The translations under genes and the position numbers were made by a program. Shown in pieces: positions 10,380 through 21,585 of a stretch of 33,502 nucleotides of DNA. Origin of the DNA: Priapulus caudatus (lineage: Eukaryota > Priapulida > Priapulimorpha > Priapulimorphida > Priapulidae); the NCBI RefSeq assembly GCF_000485595.1, contig NW_014577367.1, positions 176,461 through 209,962 of the forward strand, written 5' to 3'. The notes below the pieces were generated by a model that saw only the letters and a program-made list of their open reading frames with translations, did no database searches and had not been told where the DNA came from. Position 1 is the stretch's first letter. Every line of letters begins with the position of its first letter.

Positions 10380-10960
10380 CTTTTTGGAGAAATTATGAAA
10401 CTTGGCACATACGTAGGGGACCATAGTGGGGTCATTTTTCGATTAGAACCCAACTCTGAAACGCCCCCTGGTGGCCGCCATCTTGAATTTCGATATGGCC
10501 GCCAGGCTGGACATAATTTTGCCTATATCTTCAAAGCTAAGGCAGATAGAAATGTAATTTTAGTGGCTATTTTTAGGGTCAAGGAATTCAGTGAAACCAT
10601 TATTATGAACATCAGGTGTCCGCCATATTGGATTCCAAGATGGCCGCTATTATAAGCATAATTGACTATAACTTTGGAACTAAAGAAGATAGAAATGTAG
10701 TTTTAGTAGCTAACCCCCCTTTTTCAGGGTCACGGAATTCAGTGAAACTATTATTATGAACGTCAGGTGTCCGCCATATTAGATTCCAAAATGGCCGTTA
10801 TGATAAACATAATTGACTATAACTTCGAAACTAAGGCAGATAGGAAGGCAATTCCAGTGGCCTACCCGCAATTTCAGGGTCGAGGAATCCAACGAAATTA
10901 ATATTATAAACATCACGATTCTGCCATATTGGATTCCAAGATGGCTGCCATACCTACACA
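10380..10960 (+). repeat. Tandem repeat, about 150-bp unit with CAAGATGGC motifs
   Basis: GCCATATTGGATTCCAAGATGG-type blocks occur near 10623, 10777 and 10923, with a diverged first copy at about 10475. Between them, each unit contains ATAATTGACTATAACTT, ACTAA..CAGATAGAAATG and GGGTCA.GGAATTCAGTGAAA. Spacings are about 148, 154 and 146 bp. I recall this GCCAT..AAGATGGC repeat type as common in marine invertebrate genomes. The motif also fits the YY1-like core AAGATGGC. It lies immediately 5' of the broken transposon-type gene and could be part of that element. Confidence 0.75.
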
Positions 10961-11026
10961 ATGCAACAGGTTTTAGTGTATAATGTATGATAACAATATC
11001 AATTAAACACTTCATTAATAATGTAA

Positions 11027-13385
11027 ACTTATCCTTATGGAATTCGCATAGCTGTTAAACTGTCGGCAACAAAACATGGTCGTGAAATCCTTTTTGTAGT
11101 TGACCGCGGCGTTGGAGATGCGGTTGTTAGAGCGTGCAACCCAGATTCAGAAATCATGTGCTTGGCAAAAGCAGCAACCATAGTTCGGAAACATATTTTC
11201 GAAAGTGATTACACGTTCGACGGAAAATTAAGTCGTGATGAACAAATGAGGTCTGTACCTGGCGTGTTACTTGCCTTTGTCAGTATGATGCTTGAAGGAC
11301 CGAATATAAAAGATCAGAAAAAACAGACAGAGCTCCAACGAAATGCTGGATTAACAATAGCCCAGTTGCTTGTCTTCAATAGTGTAAAACATTCAAGTCA
11401 AAAGAGCTGTGATGTCCGACACAACAGATCACAGGAAACCCCTCTGCCAATTTATGTCGGCCTCAAGATGCATTCAGAAACCAGGAAGGGTAAACTTGTG
11501 GATAGATTGCATGGTTTGGGCCTTCGCATTTCATATGATCGCTTGCTGAGGATGTCCTCTGGTGTGGCAAACCGTCTTTGCAGACAGTATGAAGAAGATA
11601 GTGTCGTCCGCCCACCGCAGCTTCGGAAGGGTGTGTTTACCAATGGTCAAGTTGATGACCACAACCCAAGTTCAGTCTCCGCAAAGGACTCCTTTCACGG
11701 GACTGCTCATTCTCTTTGTCAGCATCCACATGAACCAAATTCTGGCGAGGTTCGCTCAGATGCTTCTTTTTTAAAGGAAGAATCAAGCCAAACCAAACAC
11801 GTACAACAACTTCCAGCGCAGTACACAGACATTCTAGCTGCACGGGGTCTTCAAAAGGATCAACATGTTCCTGTCTTTTATGGACCTGTTAGGCCACCTA
11901 CGAATGAAATACTGAAGGAGGACCGTAAGTTAGAGTACATGTGGCTGGAACACCACATGAGACTCAGTCAGAAGGAGACATTGAGTGCAACCGATTACGC
12001 ATCGTGGGCAGCCTACCATGCTTCCAGGCAAAGGAAACCTCCAAATCCGAAGACAAATGTGTCGTTGCTCCCTCTTTTCCGTGAATCATCCAACTCCGTG
12101 GCAATGATCGCGCACATCATAAACAACAATGCAGCTGCAACCGAATTCCTCAATTCCGGACAGACACCCGTCCTAACAATGGATCAGCCACTATTTGCCT
12201 TAGCCACGCAGCTTCAATGGCAGTTTCCCGACTTGTATGGCGAGAACAAGTACGTTATTATGTTTGGTGGACTGCATACAGAAATGGCTGCATTGAGGAC
12301 CATCGGAGATATTCTTGATGGAAGTGGATGGGCAGACGCTTTGACCCAGTCAGACATTGCGGCTGCAGGCACCTGTGAAGGATTCCTTCGTGCGTCCCAT
12401 GTGACTAAGACCCGTCGTGCACATCAAGTGACTGCTGCAGCTTTGTATCAGTTACAGCAAAAAGCATACCTTAATTCTAAACAGATGGAAAACAGTAAAG
12501 ATAGTCAGGGCAAACCAGATAAATTCACAGAGTGGTGTGCTGAGAGGTCAGAAAATTACCCGCAGTTTCATTTTTGGCAGACAGTGTTAGACTTTGAACT
12601 AACTATCTTCCAGTTTGTAAGGTCCCTGCGAGTGTCAGATTTTGACCTGTACATTGCATCGCAACCCGATTTGATACCCTGGTTCTTTGAATTGGACCAC
12701 CCAAACTATGCCCTCTGGTTACCGGTCCATGTGCGAGATATGTCAACCTTAGAAGAGAGATGCCCAAATGTCTTTCGTTAGTTCATACGTGGAGGATTCA
12801 CTGCCAACAAGACAAGCCGACTGTTCTCTGCCATTTTGCTGGACCATGCACACGAACAGGTAAATGCACTAGTTAAGGGTGACGGTGGAGCAGTTGGACT
12901 AACTGAAAACCCGGGAGCACTTAGGAGATGGATGGTAGCTGGACCTTTCCAAGCACTGTGTTCGCAACCTGCTGACGTACCGAAGACTGTCATGGACATA
13001 CTGGAGCGATTCGTTGTCTTGTTTTATGGCGTAGATACCGCAAGACGCTACCTGTTCTCCAAGAAGTCAAGGGAGATAGAGAATACCCCTCCTACGGCGG
13101 CAGCTCTATTGGAACACACAAAGAGAGCTGCATTCCAAGCAGGCCACATATGGGGTCAATCCTTAGTCACCAACCCAGATGTTCCATTGCCAGCTGACTG
13201 GGGTTGGGAAAGGCGTAATGGACTATGGCAGGTGATATGGACCTTAATTACTTCCTGAAGCAGCCAAGGCTTGCTACGAGCTAATCAGCTGCAAGTGCAA
13301 GAAGACCTGTGCAGGAAACTGTTACAGGGCCAGCCTCCAGTGCACGTCACTATGCGCCTGTGACGGACAATGTTATGAAAACTAA
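11027..13385 (+). pseudogene. Transposon-associated multi-copy gene, broken by TAG and frameshift
   Basis: The frame is open from 11027, where the first in-frame Met is at 11156, to an in-frame TAG at 12779-12781. It continues in the same frame from 12782 to 13258. A one-base frame change near 13241-13251 then restores a tail at 13251-13385 containing CYELISCKCKKTC and CTSLCACDGQC, a cysteine-rich CXC-like end. I recognise conserved blocks of a large family of uncharacterised, repeated proteins in invertebrate genomes: TMDQPLFALA, MFGGLHTEMAAL, DGSGWADAL, LDHPNYALWLPVH, VKGDGGAVGLTENP and LRRWMVAGP. Across the TAG the homology runs on (RCPNVFR, then FIRGGFTANK), so the stop is a lesion. The upstream start is missing. 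It is probably a dead mobile-element gene; its biochemical activity is unknown to me. Confidence 0.8.
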
Positions 13386-13501
13386 ACTGTGAGGTACAAG
13401 TGAATACCACTTTAAATGCGTTTTTAATGTATTTACCACAATTTACGTATAGAAACTATATGTTATTTTTACTGATTTCTCCGTATATTTCCTTGGAATT
13501 T

Positions 13502-14062
13502 TCATCGTCTTTCAATGTCTTTCCGTAGATTTTTCTGCGTTTTCTGCGTGATTATTATTTTGCGCAGGCACTCATTTTGGAAATCCTCCAACATTTTTAC
13601 TTCTTCCTTAGTTAAGTTAGTCCATGTTTCCCTGTTATTTAGGAAGGAAGGTAAAACTGTGCATTCGTATAATTTCACTCTTGCTTCTATAGTATGATTT
13701 CCATAATTTTGCTCTTCTGCCCATGATAATATTTCGCTCATCATGAAACGGCTCATCATCAACATTTTTCAGTTCGGACTCTTATCATATCGGTATAACA
13801 TCCTATATCATTAATTAAATCCCGTTGGTATGAATATTTGGTGCATTTTTTGATTACTTGGTTGCCTATTGGCTTGGTTGCCCATTGCCTTGGTTGCCTT
13901 GGTCTCCTTCTCTATCCTTTTTTTGTTTGTGAATTTTATAACCATTGTATTTGTTTTGTTCATATTAAATTCTAATTTTTTTGATTCAGCTAATCTGGAG
14001 CATGACTGAGCGATTTTTGTTACTGTTGTATAAGCTCCAATTCCTAGAATATCGTCCATATA
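13502..14062 (-). pseudogene. Non-LTR retrotransposon reverse transcriptase fragment
   Basis: The minus strand reads YMDDILGIG (about 14062-14036), the YxDD catalytic motif of reverse transcriptase, followed by SRLAESKKLEFNMNKTNTM, typical of the palm-to-thumb segment of non-LTR elements. A second open piece at 13765-13502 contains EARVKLYECTVLPSFLNNRE and TWTNLTKEEVKMLEDFQ, typical of the region after the reverse transcriptase domain in LINE ORF2. The two pieces are separated by a stop and by missing sequence. Upstream of YMDD the frame hits a stop at once and homology ends, close to the start of the adjacent foldback element. Confidence 0.75.
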
Positions 14063-14095
14063 TAATTATTGTCATCTTCTAAAACTACAGACCAC

Positions 14096-15153
14096 CGCTG
14101 ACCGCCGTGGAGACGTGCCCCGGGCCGCGAATTTTTTTTCCCAAACGGTATAACATAGGAAGGATTTAGGCGCTTTCTGATTGGCTATCTATTGATTATC
14201 TACCAAAAACTTTCCCGAACTTTCTGTAAGTTAGGTTAAAGTAGTTTTTAGTATGATTTCTTTAAAACAACATGGGTTTGAGTGAATTAACCCAAATATC
14301 ATGCCGTTTCTTGACTGATTTGCTTTGACTGAAGAAAACCTTCAAGACAAGAGAACAAACGCCGTTTGTAAATGTTTGTTTTGGTTTATGACCGCTATAG
14401 ATATCATAAGTATAAGTTTTCTGATGTATTTTCCATGAAAGACACATATTTTACTCATTATTATAACATATAATATTACTCTAATTGCAATTCTTTGTGC
14501 AAATGTGTTATTTTCATCCTAATCTTAAGTTATGAGAGGGTCTAGGCTTATAGTTATAGCCACAGGCACTTGAAGCGTTTCAACTGTAAACACACGCCGC
14601 CGCCATTGCGCGTACACTGACAAACACTTGGTTACTACTACGACTACTACCGTACTAGTAATACTACTACTAGCGTCATGCAACGAGTACGAGTACGTAT
14701 ATAGCTCTAGTACTGTCGTAGCCCTAGTACTATAGTACCGTCGTAGCTCTAGTAGTACTGTCGTAGCCCTTCGCTCCTTCCTCCTGCGACGAAGCACTAC
14801 GAGTGCGTGTACATACGTACGTATGTAATATTACGAGAGCCCAGACCCTCTCATAACTTAAGATTGAGATGAAATAACACATTTGCAGAAAGAATTGCAA
14901 TTATAGTGATATTATATGTTATATTAATGAGGAAAAGATACGTTTTTCATGGAAAATACATCAGAAACGCACTTATCTAGCGGTCATAAACAAAACAAAA
15001 CATTTACAAATGGGCGTTTGTTCTCTTGTCAAAGGCAAAGCAAATCGAAGCAGCCAATCAGAAGGCGCTAAATTCTTCGCTATGTTATACCGTTTGGGAA
15101 AAAAATTTCGCCGCCGGGCCTCGAATTTGGCGCACGTCTCCATTGCGGACAGC
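14096..15153. mobile_element. Foldback element with long imperfect inverted repeats
   Basis: The left arm (14096 to about 14553) and right arm (about 14836-15153) are reverse complements over most of their length. Shared blocks include GGAGACGTGC, TTCCCAAACGGTATAACATA, CTTCTGATTGGCT, GACAAGAGAACAAACG, GTAAATGTTT, TTATGACCGCTA, CTGATGTATTTTCCATGAAA and CTTAAGTTATGAGAGGGTCT. The left arm holds roughly 110-125 bp absent from the right (about 14185-14310). The 280-bp centre is rich in CTACTA/TAGTAC and GTCGTAGC repeats. No transposase is seen. Ends and target duplications could not be fixed because the arms blur into flanking DNA. Confidence 0.8.
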
Positions 15154-15269
15154 GCTTCATACTTGAACATCCTCGCGGTCGCGTGCGCATATCCCGCGGA
15201 ACTGCGCGTCTCATCGCGCGCAGCGCTTAGGATCGACAGCAAAGGCTGTGCCACGCAATCTTGTATCAT
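14973..15269 (-). other. Unrecognised GC-rich open frame at foldback right end
   Basis: The minus-strand frame from 15269 begins MIQDCVAQPLLSILSAAR and continues to KYEALSAMETCAKFEARRR, then enters the AT-rich arm sequence of the foldback element. The first 50 or so codons are GC-rich, unlike their surroundings. I do not recognise the protein. It may be a captured coding fragment whose last part (around SAMETC) is also copied, degenerate, in the left arm at 14096-14130. Confidence 0.25.
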
Positions 15270-15282
15270 GTCTCTCTGGTTA

Positions 15283-15632
15283 TAGTTATAGATTAGTTGT
15301 AGTTATAGTGATAGTTATAGTTATAGTTATATAGTTATAGTTATATAGTTATAGTTATAGTTATAGTTATAGTTATAGTTATAGTTATAGTTATAGTTAT
15401 AGTTATAGTTATAGTTATAGTTATAGTATATATAGTTATATGTTATAGTTATAGTTATAGTTTATAGTTATAGTTATAGTTATAGTTATAGTTAAGTTAT
15501 AGTTATAGAACTTATAGTTATAGTGATTGTTATAGTTATATAGTTATAGTGATTGTTATAGTTATATAGTTATAGTTATAGTTATAGTTATAGTGATTGT
15601 TATAGTTATATAGTTATAGTTATAGTTATTGT
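15283..15632 (+). repeat. (TTATAG)n hexanucleotide array
   Basis: TTATAG units run almost without break for 350 bp, with insertions such as GTGATTGTTATAG and TATATAG. Smaller TTATAG clusters occur near 9340-9370 and 10247-10290. Purely a simple repeat. Confidence 0.95.
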
Positions 15633-16487
15633 AGTCGGGAACCACAACTACACAAGTGAACTCAGTAGCGTGTATAGCTTGGCTGTGAACTCGAATAAGA
15701 CAATAAGCCAGAAATAACACACGATAATATTTACTCATAAAACACCTTGCTTGATTATAAAAACTTTAAGAATAATTAATTAATTAATTAATTAAACCAT
15801 AATACTTTGCAGTTATTGTTTGTTACTATTGCTAAAGCCCGGAGTGTTGCTACTGCCCAGCCTGCAGCTACGTTCGAGTAAACTGCATGTTTACATTATC
15901 ATAATATTATGGTTATGGTTATATTGGCATCACCACAAGACGTCACAATATACTGAAATCTAATTACTAATAAAATATGAATCAAGAATTTTTACCAATT
16001 TTTAAGAATGTTTACCTACATAATAATAATATAACAATTTAATTGCTAAAAAATACTGCTTTTTGTTCTGCATATTGGCGGGACCGGGGTGGAGGCGGGG
16101 GTACAGAAATACTGCTCTACTGATGTGCGGTCATATCACAATTTCAGTAGCCAAAGGTATGTCGCACCTTTTAGAGTGATGTACCATTCCAAAGTGTCGC
16201 GTGCATTCTATTCACGACCAGTCCTGACGCAGCGATACTTGTATTAGTTTCAGCATGTTCGTGCCATAGAGATGCATGAGATAGAGGTACATGCTCACTC
16301 ATCTTCTAAATTAATTTTGTGGTTCTAAGGCTGTTTGATATTCGATATTATGACAGGATAATCATGGCATTAATGCCATTGTGGCATGAAGACGCAATGT
16401 CGTGTCAATACGTTGCTCGTTGTTCGATCCAGACAAACCGCTCCTTATTGACTTGCGCAGATCATCCAGTAACTTATAGAGCACTAT
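15633..16487. other. AT-rich DNA without recognisable gene
   Basis: This stretch contains an (ATTA)n run near 15773-15796 and a short GC-rich patch (GGCGGGACCGGGGTGGAGGCGGGG) near 16077. I found no exon, RNA gene or repeat family. Confidence 0.5.
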
Positions 16488-16642
16488 ATACACACACGCA
16501 CGCACGCACACACGAACACACCACACACACACACACAACACACACACACACACGCAGGCACACACGCACGCAGCGCACTCCTCACTCACACACACACAGA
16601 CACACACAGACACACGCACACACACTCACACACACACACACA

Positions 16643-16677
<35 letters not shown>

Positions 16678-16873
16678 GACACACTCACACGCACGCACGC
16701 ACACACGCACGCACGGCACGCACGGCACGAACGCACGCACGCACAAACAGACACGCACCGGACGGACACACACATACACCACACACACGCGCGCGCACAC
16801 ACACACGCACACGCACGACGTACGCACACGCACACGCAACGCACACGCACACCCAGCGCACGGACGCACACGC

Positions 16874-16904
<31 letters not shown>

Positions 16905-16910
16905 GACGCT
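16488..16910 (+). repeat. Complex CA / CACG microsatellite
   Basis: (CA)n, (CACG)n, CACAGA and CGCACA repeats alternate for about 420 bp. Alternating purine-pyrimidine content favours Z-DNA. All long open frames here (Thr-His or Val-Cys repeats) are consequences of the repeat. Confidence 0.95.
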
Positions 16911-17095
16911 CTCAACAGCAAAAATGGAGAACACAACGTACGCTACTACACTTTAGTTCATGGCGTCGCTTTGTTGATACAGTGGACCTAAGCAGGGCGA
17001 GTCAAACGATTAGTGAACCATATAGCGTAACAACGTAAAAAAATGATATAGAACATCATTTCAACGTTACACCGTGACCCTCATTTGTGGACATT

Positions 17096-17146
17096 GCAGT
17101 GATGTGATGCATAATAACAGTGCAGTGATGTGATGCATAATAGCAG
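17096..17146 (+). repeat. Tandem duplication, 26-bp unit
   Basis: GCAGTGATGTGATGCATAAT occurs at 17096 and again at 17122, followed by AACAGT in the first copy and AGCAGG in the second. Confidence 0.9.
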
Positions 17147-17233
17147 GAGAGAATAGGCCTACCTATTATTTTTTTCAGATATCTGCAAGTTGATCATAAT
17201 CTTTCACAGGCTTTATTTGTCATAAATTAAGTA

Positions 17234-18225
17234 GGGGAGACCGGGGACAATTGTAACACGGGGCAAATGTAACAGAGGCTCTCATTCCTAGTAGAAACGT
17301 GCTATATGTATACCTCTTCACAGCGCATGCAGCATTTTATTGCCCCACATGCTGTCTGAGGGGTAGGCAGTTTACGCATCGAGGAACATTTGACCAGCCA
17401 AACATCGTTTTTTAGCAGGTAAGTAAAATCTCAAATTACCTAATGTTTTTTTTCTGGACAAATATTGTACTTGAGCTATCACTGTCATTTGTATATCATA
17501 AAAAAATAGGTTTTTAGGCCTGTATTTGGTAAAAAGTTTCATGTGACGAATACTAATGCTAAGATACAAACACCCGCCAAATATGGCGTCTCCTCGAGGG
17601 CAAATGTAACAACGTGTTACAATTTGCGCCTTGGCATGTATAAAAAGTATGTGTTTTACAAAATGTTCTTTGTTTATAAGGCAAAAAAGTAGCCTATTAT
17701 AAGCTCAGACATGGAAATACATAACTTTTGATTAATGCGTCTGTAAATATGTATTGTTCACGAAGGCAATAAGTGGCCTATTTAATATTTTTATTCATAT
17801 GTAATATGATGTCAAGCATTCGTCATAGTTTTTATTAAAATTATTATTATTATGGTTCTATAAATTGCTGCTCGTTTGATTGTGAAAGTCTGGCCCAAGC
17901 GTGTCACCTTGTATAAAAAGATATTAAAAATCTTTCTGAGGGATATGACTTTGTTGGTACAATGTTAAGTGTCTCACAATTGCCCCATTGGTGTGTTAAC
18001 ACCATTGCCGCGTGTTGTGGGGCCAATTTAACACTATGACTTCCAGTTTTGAAATGATAATGCTTCAAAAATAACTTGTTTTACTTAACCCAAACCTAGT
18101 CATATTTCAAGCCACAGATATGCATCTTTAAATTCATAACGCTTGAGTAAGTATTTAACTATAATAAAGTTGTTATGCTCAAATTTGGAAAAAATAAGTG
18201 TTACAATTGTCCCGGGATCTTCCCC
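17234..18225. mobile_element. TA-flanked MITE-like DNA transposon, about 992 bp
   Basis: The left end is GGGGAGACC followed by GGGGACAATTGTAACAC. The right end, read in reverse complement, is GGGGAAGATCCC followed by GGGACAATTGTAACAC. TA flanks both ends (17232-17233 and 18226-18227), as expected for Tc1/mariner-type target duplication. The AT-rich interior repeats the terminal motif in both orientations: GGGCAAATGTAAC at 17261 and 17599, CGTGTTACAATTTGCGCC at 17616, and CACAATTGCCCC at 17975. There is no coding potential for a transposase, so mobility would need a partner in trans. The superfamily is inferred only from the TA flanks. Confidence 0.8.
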
Positions 18226-18352
18226 TACGGACAAATAGACATATCTACATGTTTTTTTCTAGTTTGACATTACTCAGAGAGCGCGTTTATTATTTCTTGT
18301 CATATATACGGCGGAGGCTAATCAGATATTGGCATCGTACATATATAATACC

Positions 18353-18413
18353 ATCAAGAGTAGCAGTATATAGAGACATCTCTATAGTACATCTCTATTA
18401 TGTACTCTTGATA
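18353..18413. repeat. Palindromic mini-element, ATCAAGAGTA arms
   Basis: The left arm starts ATCAAGAGTAGCAGTATATA (18353) and the right arm is TCTATTATGTACTCTTGATA (ending 18413). They are complementary except for a small indel. The right arm is almost identical to the right arm of the palindrome at 25461-25517. Confidence 0.75.
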
Positions 18414-18684
18414 TACGATAAATACATACATCAAAATGAAGATAAGTAGTTGTTTTTTTCTGGGTGGCCACTCTTGAGCTGCACTCAGCGAGCCCTGCTG
18501 GCGCAATCTCGAGGCCAGATACACACACACACACCCAGCCGATACTCATGAACAAACGGTTAAAAAATTTTTGTATGTCGGATCGATAAAGACCGCCCCC
18601 GCACTGCAAACTGTTTAGGTTTGAGCGCAACGCCAGAAGCGATATCTGAAGACTTGGCCGCGATGCGGGTGGTGAGAAAAACTC

Positions 18685-18686
<2 letters not shown>

Positions 18687-18718
<32 letters not shown>
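18687..18718. repeat. (AT)n microsatellite
   Basis: An uninterrupted AT dinucleotide repeat of about 32 bp. Confidence 0.95.
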
Positions 18719-18719
<1 letters not shown>

Positions 18720-18720
<1 letters not shown>

Positions 18721-20959
18721 GACATACATCGTCGTGTCTTAGAGCTAATCTGTGAGGAGTGGTTGCGAGTCCACAAGGGATGGCTGATGGCTGAGAATAG
18801 CAGTAAATGCGTGACGACGACTAAACACTCACTGATCTGATGTATAGACCATGGAGATAATGTACTAAATAGGTTATCTATATTTTTTTGCGACGGGGAC
18901 CCGGCTCTTTTCGTAAAGTGGGACTGTGTTTGCTGCGCTGTTTATGTTAGAGTACAGTACATATGATACTGCAGTTACAGCTCGTGCCAATGTGTAGGCG
19001 GCTGCATCTGGTGTACTGCATGTTGCTTCATGAAACTGCTTATATGATTTTTGTTTTACTGTAATAATTTCTGTCATAACATTTGAGTATACGCTTTGTT
19101 ATTACACATTTGATTAATTGTGACGTTTTCTTATAATGTTTGCGTACTATGACCATTCCGACAGTGTTCGAGGGTTCATAGTGGTTTTATATAATGGTGA
19201 CTGTACCATACGATGTGTAATACAAGTAAATCTGACAAAGCCTAAAGCGAGCAGTAAGGCGATACGTTAGGATACTCTGTATGGTTTTATTCTGAATACA
19301 TATGTACAAACTCGCAAAAATATACAAAACTGTTCCTCCACTCGCTACGGTTTCTAGACGACAGAAACCTTCGCCAAACATCGACAGCACTTGATTTTTC
19401 CATCCGACATCCTCTATAAACGTCCTTCCTCGTTCTCTGTCTCGACATCACACGCACACACACCTACTCTCACGTGTACGTACACACGTCGCGTACATCC
19501 CCTACGCAACGGGGGCTGGGAAGGTTCTACACTAGGTGCGTCAGTGGTTCACTCTTGAACCACCGCTTTTCGGCGCATTCCAACAAGTAGCGCACCGATT
19601 TAGCGCTACCGGCTGCATATTATCAGCGGTTAATAAGGGAAAATTTGTCATTATTAACCCCTGATATTATGTTACTAGCATACATGAGAGCAGTGAATGA
19701 CCAAACAAGTGGAAAAGTGCGTGATTCAAAAATTTGTCAGTTCAGTATCCATGCCTAGTGAGCGCCGCAGGACTGAGCCTCACGCTGAGAGCGGGTACGT
19801 GGGCCTCCCCGGGAAAATTTTGAAAGAAATGAACGCAGGAGAGCAATCCTGAGCTTTCACATAAACCCCAATTAATTTTCTAAAATTTCCTCCAGTTATA
19901 GGACCCAGAATTAGAATTTTCGTCTTGTATCCAAGTGGATTACTAGCTTCTAAGCTTCTGGTATTCCAAATGGATATTAGTATCCCACATAGTGAACATA
20001 ATGTGCCCCTCCCCTCTCGTAGAAAATTTTACAATTTTAAAGCTAGACTGGTGCATTCTGAGAGTACCTGAGAATGGATTTTTTATGGAGAACGATTGGA
20101 GCATTAACATCATTCATCGGGAAATTGACGAATGAAAATAAATTTACCATCGCAAGATCGACCAAGTGGAACAGTCTTACTTTTGATCGTCCGGTATTTG
20201 AATGCTTTTACGATGCACCAGTACCGAACGTCAATCATTGACTAACCTCAACCCCCCACTTCGTTCTCAACGGATCTACACGAATTAAGCAATTTCTCAT
20301 TATCCTTAAAAAAATAATTTAAAAAGCGGAAATCCGCGGATCCGCGGAAAATTCTCATGTATGTAAACTAGTAACCGACGAAGCGATGATCCCAGAGCGA
20401 TACAATCTCAACCGCTACGCAATCAATCACGTGCAAGATTCGTTGCTAATCGTATACTCACGGAATGTTTACGGAATACAATTATAAGAATACAATTATA
20501 CATGTCCGCTTTGTCTACGCAACGGGAATTAATGTAACGGGACCGCATAAACACAGGGAATAACAATCATTTCTCGCGTGATAATAAACTATGAAACGCG
20601 CAAAAGCACAGAATTTAGAGAAAAAAATTTCAGTTCCACTTAGCAACGCAACTTTTAACTACAGATCGCCGACCGCCATTCTGGCACGTGATGAGACGAA
20701 GAAGGCTAGTTTTCATCCTCGACACGCTCGAAATGCGGTGAGGAACAAATTACACCAGCACTACCGCGCAGCATCGAGAGGTGTTCAGAGAAAATAACAC
20801 AACAAAATACATTCTCGCGCTTCAACCAGCCGAATTTGCAGCTGATCGCGTCTACGAGAATCTTTGCCGCTTGCAGCGATGAAAATTTCAAAACCACGAC
20901 AGGTGTCGAACTCCATACAAATACACAAGGATTCAGTGATCGTGAGTGGATAGCACTGA

Positions 20960-20960
<1 letters not shown>
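18720..20960. other. Intergenic DNA, no gene seen; hairpin and octamer palindrome
   Basis: No exon, RNA gene or retroelement could be supported. Two structures stand out. One is a 15-bp inverted repeat with one mismatch, TATCAGCGGTTAATA at 19621-19635 and its partner at 19652-19666. The other is a doubled octamer palindrome, TCCGCGGATCCGCGGA, at 20333-20348. The open frame at 20591-20797 has no recognisable features. Confidence 0.5.
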
Positions 20961-21002
<42 letters not shown>

Positions 21003-21124
21003 AGAGCTAATAGTACCTCGAGTGTACAACGGGAAAACGGGAAAACAGTGCTAATTGACTGCAATATTATTCTACTTTGTCTGCGAGTCTAGACTAAGTT
21101 CATGGGTATTATTAGCTCTTGATA
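20961..21124. repeat. (AT)n repeat and TATTATTAGCTCTTGATA family member
   Basis: An (AT)n tract (20961-21000) is followed by CAGAGCTAATAGTACC (about 21002). About 90 bp further on, TATTATTAGCTCTTGATA appears at 21107-21124 and is the inverse of that motif. This looks like a larger, diverged two-armed copy of the short palindrome family seen at 7648 and 9125. Confidence 0.6.
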
Positions 21125-21456
21125 TATATATACATATATAGCCAGCGCAGAGCGAGTAGCGGAAATTTACAACATTCCGTCTCTTCGTACGCATGCGCAC
21201 CACTCCACGACGACGTCTCTAGCGAACACCGAACGCCGAACTAACGTAAAATCCGACAGCGTACATGCAATTCATAAAACTAATACGAAAAATAGTTTGT
21301 GGAAAATGTAAACACGTAACAGCAACAGCGGTTATAAGCAGAACGCCACGAGGCGCGGACGGCCTAAATTCGGGACAATGGCGTCCAACGAGTGAAATAA
21401 TATACGCTCAGTAATAGAGCGCGGTAGCATAACGCGCACCCACGCCGACTGGCCAG

Positions 21457-21545
21457 TCTCTCTCTCTCTCTCTCTCTCTCTATCGCGGTCTCTCGCTCGC
21501 TCCCAGCCCATTCTCCCTCTCCCTCTCTCTGTCCTTTCTCTCTAG
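21457..21545. repeat. CT-rich microsatellite
   Basis: A (CT)n run at 21457-21482 is followed by imperfect TCTCGCTC and CCCTCTCT repeats. Overlapping Arg/Glu-rich frames on the minus strand are artefacts of the repeat. Confidence 0.9.
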
Positions 21546-21585
21546 CGCGCGCTCTCTTCCCTTTGAATGGTAGAATAAAGCATAA

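Noticed and set aside
16319-17038. 239-codon plus frame and several minus frames
   Set aside because: Almost entirely His-Thr or Cys-Val repeat translated from CA/CACG microsatellite.
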